From positions 1 to 64,000 of the forward strand of contig NZ_OY781106.1 in assembly GCF_963676475.1 (NCBI RefSeq): a stretch of 64,000 bases of DNA. Direction: 5' to 3'. How positions within the stretch are numbered: the stretch's first letter is position 1; each line of letters starts with the position of its first letter. The stretch comes from an uncultured Celeribacter sp. Lineage in GTDB: Bacteria > Pseudomonadota > Alphaproteobacteria > Rhodobacterales > Rhodobacteraceae. Below, one piece after another: positions 25,596 to 31,929 of this stretch. A program made the position numbers and the translations under genes. The notes under the pieces are model-generated. The model searched no databases and had not been told where the DNA came from. It was given only the letters and a program-made list of their open reading frames with translations.

Positions 25596-26624
25596 CTAAT
25601 CTACCCTACCGCCAATTTGCTCAAGATAACGAACAAGCTCTTGTGTGGCGGCCTCATCTTCTGGTGGCCGCTGCGAAACAACGACGCTTGACGCGCTCGG
25701 ATTGATTCGCACTTGGGCTGTCATGCCAATTCTGAGCACCTTATCTGTGTTCTCAATTTCGATAACGGCTTTATAGAAAATCAGGTTGTTTATCACTTCC
25801 GGTAATGGGTAGATTTGGTGGATAGCACCAGACCAGCGACGCTCATTATCTCCCAAGATAGTGAAGCTCGTCGTGTCTCCTATAGAAACTCGCCCGATAT
25901 CCACTTCCGAAATGTAGGCCTCTACTGTCATGTCTGTAAGGCTTGCAATACCTGCTATAATAGGTGTCGTCTGCGTCGCATTTACGGTCTGCCCCTCCGA
26001 AACGTTCAAGCTAGTGATCGTTCCAGAAATCGGCGCATATATACTGGTACGTTCGAGGTTTAGCCTGTCTAGAACCAAGACCGCTTCTTGGCGCCTGATC
26101 TCAGCCTCAATTACTGCTAATTCAGATCGTGAAGACCGCAGTTCAAGTTCCATTTCTTCGACGACAGTAGCCGTTGAAGCGTTTCGTTCGAGCAACGTCG
26201 AGGCTCTATCCAGCTCTTGTTCCCTGTGCGCAACTTGATATGTGAAAAATTCATGTCGCACGCGCAGCACATCCAAGCTCGCTCTTGTGCTCTGAAGCCG
26301 AGCATTGTATTCACTTGGGTCGATTTCCGCTAATAACTGCCCCTCTTCTACTTCGTCTCCCACATCAACATATACTGCGCTAATTTGCCCTGAAATACGA
26401 CTACCAACGTTGACACCGGAACTCGGCTGCACAACCCCGACGGCGGATACATGGGGCGCATTTCGCACGATCTCGTGGGCGAGGGGCCGAGTCAATTCTA
26501 AATCTTGCGCCACTAAGGCATGCGCCCCAAGAAAGGCGAACAGAAAAACTAGCGCCAACTTCAACCGCAGCAGATTTGTTAATTTTATCGTTAATTCACC
26601 TCTACTTGGGTTCACTTCGTTCAA
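25596..26624 (-). CDS. MacA-like periplasmic adaptor (HlyD/RND family)
   Basis: 342 residues. A signal anchor (LRLKLALVFLFAFLGAHALV) is followed by the half-lipoyl strand (VGSRISGQISAVYVDVGDEV EEGQLLAEID). A long coiled-coil hairpin comes next (RASLDVLRVRHEFFTYQVAH to IEAEIRRQEAVLVLDRLNLE). Then come the second lipoyl half (IYAPISGTITSLNVSEGQTV) and a beta-barrel part. It would link the MacB-like pump to an outer-membrane channel such as TolC, which is not encoded here. The start overlaps the upstream ORF, fitting a single operon. Confidence 0.88.
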   Translation of the reverse strand: MNEVNPSRGELTIKLTNLLRLKLALVFLFAFLGAHALVAQDLELTRPLAHEIVRNAPHVSAVGVVQPSSGVNVGSRISGQISAVYVDVGDEVEEGQLLAEIDPSEYNARLQSTRASLDVLRVRHEFFTYQVAHREQELDRASTLLERNASTATVVEEMELELRSSRSELAVIEAEIRRQEAVLVLDRLNLERTSIYAPISGTITSLNVSEGQTVNATQTTPIIAGIASLTDMTVEAYISEVDIGRVSIGDTTSFTILGDNERRWSGAIHQIYPLPEVINNLIFYKAVIEIENTDKVLRIGMTAQVRINPSASSVVVSQRPPEDEAATQELVRYLEQIGGRVD

Positions 26625-27037
26625 ATTCGATCCTGACTTTGCAAGTACTTGACAAACTCTTCGACATCGGAATTTGAGTATCCGAGAAGAAACCCACTCA
26701 ACCGCACCCGGTCAACTGTGCTCAGCGATACTTGATCAGCGTCTTTCGAAGGCATGGAGCACACCCAATTCATCAACTTTGCACGCCATTCCTGTCCAGG
26801 TACGGCATAGCTTCTGAGTTCCACACCAGCATGTTCAATATAGCAACTGTAACGTTTGATGCGCTTTGCTTCGACATGCGGTTTAAATCCCTCATCCCCC
26901 ACCGAAGCAGATTGGTTCCTTTCCGCGACGAAGTGAGACATGGGCTTCTGACCGCTTAGCATAAGTTCTAATTCTCGCCCTTGGTGTGGGTTCAAGAATC
27001 TCTTTGTCTCGTCGGTTTGCATATCGGTTAGTGGCAA
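26621..27037 (-). CDS. Hypothetical protein of the peptide-export operon
   Basis: 138 residues, or 133 from the second Met (MQTDETKRFL). It has no signal peptide or membrane segment, so it is probably cytoplasmic. Visible features are HQGRELELMLSGQKPMSHFV, IKRYSCYIEHAGVELRSYAV and a C-terminus with VRLSGFLLGYSNSDVEEFVK. No family is recognised. Its start lies inside the end of the Cys/Gly-rich gene, and its end overlaps the MacA start, so it belongs to the same operon. A role in modifying or delivering the small protein is possible but unsupported. Confidence 0.6.
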   Translation of the reverse strand: MPLTDMQTDETKRFLNPHQGRELELMLSGQKPMSHFVAERNQSASVGDEGFKPHVEAKRIKRYSCYIEHAGVELRSYAVPGQEWRAKLMNWVCSMPSKDADQVSLSTVDRVRLSGFLLGYSNSDVEEFVKYLQSQDRI

Positions 27038-27393
27038 TTACCTGCGCAGCCACCCGGGCTGCCAGGGGGCACTCCACCGCCGCCGCCAGAGGCGGTCCAA
27101 CCACCCCCGCGCACACCGGGGGGGCCGACTACTCCAGCGGTTCCGTTTACACCGTTAGGAGAGGGGCGGGTATAGTCTACCGAATTGCCAAAGCCATACG
27201 TTGATCCGAAGCAGGTTGAACAGATATTTCCGCCACCTTGATCGATAAAGCCACCAGACGCGTTCCCTCCGCAAGTTTCACAAACAAACTGGGCGGCAGC
27301 AATACTCACACTCAGAAAAACGAAAACAATCGCAACCGCAACGAACGCAAACCACCGCCTTAAACACACATTGAAATCAATCATTTGAAACAT
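27028..27393 (-). CDS. Small secreted Cys/Gly-rich protein, possible export substrate
   Basis: 121 residues. A signal sequence (RRWFAFVAVAIVFVFLSVSI AAAQ) precedes a mature part of about 85 residues. That part starts FVCETCGGNASGGFIDQGGG, continues with CSTC (two CxxC pairs, zinc-ribbon-like) and TRPSPNGVNGTAGVVGPPGV, and ends in a Gly/Pro-rich tail with CAGNCH. Glycine is the dominant residue. It is the first gene of an operon whose last two genes are a MacA/MacB-type pump, so the mature protein is the obvious candidate cargo. Bacteriocin, metal binding or envelope signalling are all possible. Confidence 0.6.
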   Translation of the reverse strand: MFQMIDFNVCLRRWFAFVAVAIVFVFLSVSIAAAQFVCETCGGNASGGFIDQGGGNICSTCFGSTYGFGNSVDYTRPSPNGVNGTAGVVGPPGVRGGGWTASGGGGGVPPGSPGGCAGNCH

Positions 27394-27484
27394 CTAGAAC
27401 TCCAAATCGTCAACACTTAGTATTGCGACCCTTGTACAGAATCCTGACAGTAATACTCAACCATTATCTGCTGCTTTTAAATTC

Positions 27485-28633
27485 CTATCTTTTAGGCCAA
27501 GCCCAACGAGGCTTGTCATTGCTATCAAGGTGAGTTTCACCCAAATCCTTCCGCAACGTAAAGCACGTGGCCTCTGCTTTGCGCAGGTGATTGACCAATG
27601 CTGAAGAGTGTGAAATTACAATGATCTGAGTATTTTGGCTTGCTCTAACGATCAATCTGGCAAGAGAAGGAAGCAAATCAACGTGCAGACTGGTTTCGGG
27701 CTCGTTCAGTACCATAAGCTCGGGGGGTCTTGGCGTAAGCAAAGCAGCGGCCAGCAACAGATATCTCAGAGTACCGTCTGACAGTTCCGAAGCACGAAGC
27801 GACCGTAGTAGCCCACGCTGATGCATAGCAACTTCAAATCTTCCATTCTCCGATATTACTTCAATCCTGTGCTCGGGAAATGCGTCGTGAACCGTTTCCT
27901 GCAAGGCATGGACATCTCCGATTTCTATAATGGTTTGTAGTGCTGCGGCAAGATCAGCCCCATCATCCGATAGAACCGGTGTTCGCGTACCTATCTGCGA
28001 CTGCCGTGCAGGCGCAGCATGATCTGTTCTGAAGTGATCATAGAAGCGCCAAGACCGCATCCGCGCTCGCAGTTCTGCAAGAATTGGAAACGCCTGTGGA
28101 GAAACAGCCTGAGACATCATACTGTCAAACGGATCTATGTTTGACATGACATTTTCTGTATTTCCAAAATCCACCTTTTGAACCAATGGACCTTTGCGAA
28201 TCGCCACGGTCGTACTTGGCCGTAAAACTTGGCCGACCCAGGCTGCCTCGGCTTTTATCTCTGGATCGAGTGTGAATTCTGTTCGGCTAGGCATCGGATG
28301 CCCCAGATCAATAGCATAACCATAATCTTCGCTTGAAAACCCCAACCGCAAACTTACGGGCTCTTTGCGCACTGTTTTCTGTATAGGAGCATCTCCGGCC
28401 TTCATGGCTCTTGAAAACTGCTCGGGGCCAGCCCACAAAGCCGAATGGAACCCACCTTCATTTGCCAGGATAGAGAACAAGTTACCCTGAGAAATCGACG
28501 CCAATAATCGCAGGGCTCGGTAAAGGTTAGATTTTCCAGAACCATTACCTCCTGTCACGACGTTCAGCCTGTCAAGAGACACGGTCAAATCGCGTATTGA
28601 GCGATAACCAGAGACAGAAAGAGTTGTAAGCAT
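27485..28633 (-). CDS. AAA ATPase, AAA_21/OLD-like, standalone
   Basis: 382 residues from the Met at 28633 (MLTTLSVSGYRSIRDLTVSL), preceded by AAAGGA; the longer frame to 28696 is less likely. Walker A is TGGNGSGKSNLYRALRLL. The C-terminal part has the signature-like LSDGTLRYLLLAAALLTPRP, Walker B ELMVLNEPETSLHVDLLPSL and the switch His in IIVISHSSALVNH. This SMC-like class without a nuclease domain is common in mobile islands and in anti-phage systems. It abuts a type III methyltransferase remnant. Its own function is unknown. Confidence 0.8.
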   Translation of the reverse strand: MLTTLSVSGYRSIRDLTVSLDRLNVVTGGNGSGKSNLYRALRLLASISQGNLFSILANEGGFHSALWAGPEQFSRAMKAGDAPIQKTVRKEPVSLRLGFSSEDYGYAIDLGHPMPSRTEFTLDPEIKAEAAWVGQVLRPSTTVAIRKGPLVQKVDFGNTENVMSNIDPFDSMMSQAVSPQAFPILAELRARMRSWRFYDHFRTDHAAPARQSQIGTRTPVLSDDGADLAAALQTIIEIGDVHALQETVHDAFPEHRIEVISENGRFEVAMHQRGLLRSLRASELSDGTLRYLLLAAALLTPRPPELMVLNEPETSLHVDLLPSLARLIVRASQNTQIIVISHSSALVNHLRKAEATCFTLRKDLGETHLDSNDKPRWAWPKR

Positions 28634-28680
28634 TTTTTCCTTTCTCAAAAGAACATACATTGTTTGTTCATATTTCATCG

Positions 28681-29288
28681 ACCGCGAGCTGAACACCCAG
28701 AAGCGATTTTGTGATCACAAAGTCCTAATGCCAATAAGCGGTCGTGCTGATAGATCGCTGGTCTTCTGAGCTCCTCTCGGGTCGTTGTAGGGGGCCTCTT
28801 GTAGGCCTTCTCCTGTTTTTCCGTTCGAGGCATCAGGTTTGGCGCAAAACGATCAGCTCCTTTAACGTATATCATTATGTGATTGTGATCTTCGGAGAAA
28901 TGCCGCGCGCTCGATTTTGGGGAATAGTTCTTTCTACAAAAAACGTTTGTAATGAAGTTCCTCCGCCCAAAACACCCCATTCATAATGACTTCGAGGTAA
29001 TGCCTCCCCCGGTCATCAATACTGACCCAGATTGAGCCATCTTCGGCCAGCAACTCCCGCAGCAGTTCCAGCCATCATGGCCGGCCATTGCGAATGCTCC
29101 AGATTGTCGTCGTAATGCTCAAATGCCGATCCAGTATTATAGGGCAAAAGCGCCTTCAACGCCTCAAGGTTATCGCCCTGAATGAGCATATTGCCCGCAT
29201 CCCGGTCGCCATAGCCCAGCTCAGGGGCCTCCTCCAACAGGCGGTAAGGCACCTTCTCAGCGGCGCGCACATCGTCGTCTCGGATCAA
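28681..29288 (-). pseudogene. Type III restriction-modification methyltransferase (Mod) remnant
   Basis: The frame from 29288 reads YRLLEEAPELGYGDRDAGNM and LIQGDNLEALKALLPYNTGS AFEHYDDNLEHSQW. The catalytic DPPY region has been lost between ALLPY and NTGS, as if by recombination at the repeated PY codons. A frameshift leads to ELLAEDGSIWVSIDD, then GCFGRRNFITNVFCRKNYSP and, in a third frame, NDPRGAQKTSDLSAR. The target-recognition and C-terminal parts and the res gene are absent, so it is a defence-island relic. Confidence 0.75.
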
Positions 29289-29335
29289 CCAGCGTAGGGG
29301 GGGCTTTCTTGATTCGCACGGGTGAAACCCCGCGT

Positions 29336-29704
29336 TCAGATTTCTTCAATACGGGTGACGGCGCGGGTCATCGCGCGGGCTTGCCATAGGCCGAATACCA
29401 ATGTGGACAGTGCAATCATATAGAGCGACAGGCGCAGCGCCTGCATGTCGAACAACTGGCTCGACGAAGGCAGGAATGGTACGAGGAGCCAGAGAAACAG
29501 CGTTATCGCGACGCAAGTTTGCCCTGTCAGGTAATGGCGGCGCAGAGTCGCTGAGTTACCTCGTTGAAGCACTTTTCGGGCCTGCACACTGAGCGGCTTG
29601 GCTTGCCATACTGTCATACGGTCCGCCACAGATAGCTGCGCGTCCATCAGTTGGTCCATCTCGTCGTCGGTCAGTCCGGGGAGCTTGGGTTCGCTACCGT
29701 TCAT
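29336..29704 (-). CDS. Hypothetical protein with two membrane segments
   Basis: 122 residues from the Met at 29704 (MNGSEPKLPGLTDDEMDQLM). It has an N-terminal soluble part and then two hydrophobic helices, CVAITLFLWLLVPFLP and LSLYMIALSTLVFGLW, with a short basic tail. No family is recognised. Its start overlaps the stop of the XRE gene by four bases, so the two are coupled, as in small regulator-effector pairs. Confidence 0.5.
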   Translation of the reverse strand: MNGSEPKLPGLTDDEMDQLMDAQLSVADRMTVWQAKPLSVQARKVLQRGNSATLRRHYLTGQTCVAITLFLWLLVPFLPSSSQLFDMQALRLSLYMIALSTLVFGLWQARAMTRAVTRIEEI

Positions 29705-30034
29705 TGTGCCACCTCCAACCATTTGTCGATTTCGCTCGTTTCCGGGGGGATATCAGGTTCGCTCTGCTTCGCGCTCACGACCCCTTCCACACAGATGCGG
29801 CAGGCGATCAGCCAACGTTTGTCGCGGTCGAGGTTCAGGCCGCGCTCTTCTGCGCGGTCATCGACCGCAAATAGGATCTGCTTCATGTCGTCGAGCAGGG
29901 AGGTCGTTCGGCTGTTCAGTCCGTCATCTCCTTCATGTAGCCAGACCGGGTCTGTTCCGTACTTCTCAAGGATCGCTGAAAGAACATCAGAGGGCACCGC
30001 GCGATGGCCTCTTACATATTTGAAGTACGAGTTC
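29701..30034 (-). pseudogene. XRE/CI-type repressor, N-terminus removed by IS
   Basis: The open frame enters from the IS border as NSYFKYVRGHRAVPSDVLSA ILEKYGTDPVWL. This is the end of a phage-type HTH domain (helices 4-5), followed by RTTSLLDDMKQILFAVDDRA. The recognition helix is missing because the IS3 element starts at 30035. A GTG at 29997 could start a shorter protein, but without a complete HTH it should not bind DNA. Confidence 0.65.
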
Positions 30035-30075
30035 TGAACCGCCCCGGTTTTACCGGAGACTGTTGATTTCGTATT

Positions 30076-30975
30076 TCAAGCTGCGATTTTGTCCGCTTGC
30101 AAGGTTTGTTTGTACTTCTCCTCTGCTTCGATTGGCGTGATGTAGCCAAGAGGTTCGAGCAGGCGCTCCTTGTTGAACCAATCGACCCATTGCAGGGTTT
30201 CCCATTCGACCTGATCTTTGGATTTCCACGGCCCCAGCCGGTTGATGACCTCGGTTTTGAACAGGCCGATGATAGTCTCGGCCAGCGCGTTGTCATAGCT
30301 GTCGCCAACGCTGCCGACGGATGGTTCCAGTCCCGCGTCTGCCAGCCTTTCAGTGTATTTGATCGACACATATTGGCTGCCGCGATCAGAATGATGGATC
30401 AGCCTCTCAGAAGGTCTGCGCGCATGGATTGCCTGTTCGAGCGCATCCAGAACAAATTGTGTGTCTTGTGTTGTAGATGCCTTCCAACCGACGATCCGGT
30501 TGGCAAAGGTATCAATGACGAACGCGACATAGACGAAACCGCGCCACGTCGAGACGAACGTGAAGTCTGACACCCAAAGCTCGTTTGGCTGAGAGGCCCT
30601 GAACTGGCGATTGACCTTGTCCAGCGGGCATTGACCCGCAGGCTGACCATAGGTCGTCTTGATCTTCTTGCCGCGCCTGACGCCTTGAATGCCGAGTTGC
30701 CGCATCAGGCGCTCAACCGTACAACGCGCGATATCAATCTTCTCGCGCTTCATTGCATACCACAGCTTTCGTGCGCCGTAGACAGACCGGTTTTTCGTCC
30801 AGACGTCCTTCATCTCCTTGCGCAGATAGGCATCGCGCTTAGCACGCCCAGAAGCCCGGTCAGGATCACGTTCAATGGCCAAGCGCTCATAGAAAGTCGA
30901 AGGGGCGATTTGCAGAACGCGGCAGATCGGCTCGACCCCATGCTCCCTACGAAAGTCTTTGATGAAGGCAATCAT
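30076..30975 (-). CDS. IS3-family transposase OrfB (copy B)
   Basis: 299 residues, identical in sequence to OrfB of copy A, with the same DDE residues (WVSDFTF, HHSDRGSQY, DNALAETI). The identity of the two copies argues for recent movement, so the combined OrfA/OrfB system may still work in spite of the junction insert. Confidence 0.9.
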   Translation of the reverse strand: MIAFIKDFRREHGVEPICRVLQIAPSTFYERLAIERDPDRASGRAKRDAYLRKEMKDVWTKNRSVYGARKLWYAMKREKIDIARCTVERLMRQLGIQGVRRGKKIKTTYGQPAGQCPLDKVNRQFRASQPNELWVSDFTFVSTWRGFVYVAFVIDTFANRIVGWKASTTQDTQFVLDALEQAIHARRPSERLIHHSDRGSQYVSIKYTERLADAGLEPSVGSVGDSYDNALAETIIGLFKTEVINRLGPWKSKDQVEWETLQWVDWFNKERLLEPLGYITPIEAEEKYKQTLQADKIAA

Positions 30976-31010
30976 TTGCGAAACGGGCGGTCGAGCTCCG
31001 CCTGTGCAAA

Positions 31011-31047
31011 GTTGAACCCGTCACGCCACTGGTTCAAGTGGCGGGTG
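31011..31047. repeat. 37-base hairpin insert (copy 3b) at the OrfA/OrfB junction
   Basis: Same place as in copy A, but two substitutions (CTCGAACC to TTGAACC and GTCACT to GCCACT on the coding strand). They change the favoured pairing from CCCGTCAC/GTGACGGG to CGCCACT/AGTGGCG. Confidence 0.6.
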
Positions 31048-31341
31048 AAACGCAGACGCCTTTTTGAGGATCTCATTGGCCTGGCGCAACTGTCGGTTCT
31101 CGCGCTCAAGTTCCTTGATGCGATCTCGCTCAGCCGTTGTCACGCCATCGCGTTTGCCGGTATCCGTTTCATGCTGCTTGACCCAGATGCGCAAGCTGTC
31201 CCTGCTGCACCCAACTTTCTGAGAGATCGACAATATTGCCGCCGATCTGCTCGCGTATTCGCTCTCGTGATCCAAAACCATCCGCACCGCTCGCGCGCGC
31301 AGTTCCTCTGGATAGCGTGTTCCGTTGTTCGTCTTTCCCAT
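31021..31341 (-). CDS. IS3-family transposase OrfA (copy B)
   Basis: 106 residues, differing from copy A only in the insert-coded tail (HPPLEPVA instead of HPSLEPVA). The HTH and coiled coil are as in copy A. Confidence 0.85.
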   Translation of the reverse strand: MGKTNNGTRYPEELRARAVRMVLDHESEYASRSAAILSISQKVGCSRDSLRIWVKQHETDTGKRDGVTTAERDRIKELERENRQLRQANEILKKASAFHPPLEPVA

Positions 31342-31389
31342 AACCCAGTATCCTTACTTCTGGGCCTCCGGCAAACAAGGGGCGGTTCA

Positions 31390-31771
31390 CTTTTCGATCC
31401 ATGCGGCGAGACCGACCGAGCCGCGCAATCTGACAAAGACTGTCGTTGATCAGTTCCTCAATTCCGCCGAATTCCTCAGCACGAAGCCTCGTACCCAGAA
31501 AGACTACAAAAAATGGATGCTGCGATTTCAGGAAGAGTTCTCTGACGACCCGTTTGCCATGTTCGCCGAGCCAGAGTCGCGCGGTGAGGTATCTGAATGG
31601 CGGCAACAGTGGGCGCATTCCCCCAAGCAGTTCGACTATTGCGGAACGGTTGTCACGAGGTTCCTGAACTGGGCTGAGGACAACGGTAAGATCAGCCGCC
31701 ACTTCTGCCACAAGTTGCCAAAGGTCTACGAGGCGGATCGGGCCGAGATTGTCTGGACTCCCGCCGCATAC
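31390..31771 (+). pseudogene. Tyrosine recombinase (integrase) N-terminal fragment
   Basis: The frame enters from the IS border with SIHAARPTEPRNLTKTVVDQ. It then shows a SAM-like core-binding domain (FLSTKPRTQKDYKKWMLRFQ; FDYCGTVVTRFLNWAEDNGK) and ends IVWTPAAY just where the Mu-like prophage begins. In this integrase type the catalytic domain would follow VWTPA. The gene thus lost its start to the IS and its catalytic half to the prophage. Confidence 0.65.
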
Positions 31772-31870
31772 TGATTTGCGCTTGCGAAACGGGATTACGT
31801 GTAGCGGCGGTTTAGCTTCCGCACGATGGTGAATAGGTTCTGCACGGAAAAGTTTTCGCACTGGCAAATC
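31772..31870. repeat. Prophage right-end region with repeated transposase-site candidates
   Basis: The end TGATTTGCGCTTGCGAAAC is followed 80 bases inward by TTTTCGCACTGGCAAATC. The shared pattern GCRCTKGCRAAWC lies at 31778-31790 and 31858-31870. Mu-type ends carry spaced MuA-binding repeats, so these are candidates for R1 and R2 sites. Confidence 0.45.
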
Positions 31871-31906
31871 ATGACACCAAAGTTTGCATCACGCGCGTTT
31901 TGTTAA

Positions 31907-31926
31907 ATGGCCCTTTCACGGGCCAT
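31907..31926 (-). terminator. Terminator after the tail-fibre gene
   Basis: ATGGCCC and GGGCCAT pair around a six-base loop, and on the minus strand the stem is followed by TTTAACAAAA. It lies just beyond the stop of the last phage gene (31930). Confidence 0.6.
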
Positions 31927-31929
31927 AAA

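Larger units (their letters stand above)
30035..31389 (-). mobile_element. IS3-family element, copy B
   Basis: 1355 bases, same length and ends as copy A at 10951-12305, with only two differences noticed, both in the hairpin insert. It splits an XRE repressor (left) from an integrase fragment (right). No direct repeat is evident (left flank GTTC, right flank CTTT). Confidence 0.9.

Noticed and set aside
27070..27140. G/C-rich triplet-like stretch that might be a repeat array or CRISPR-like element
   Set aside because: It is the Gly/Pro-coding end of the secreted Cys/Gly-rich protein; no regular spacer-repeat structure.
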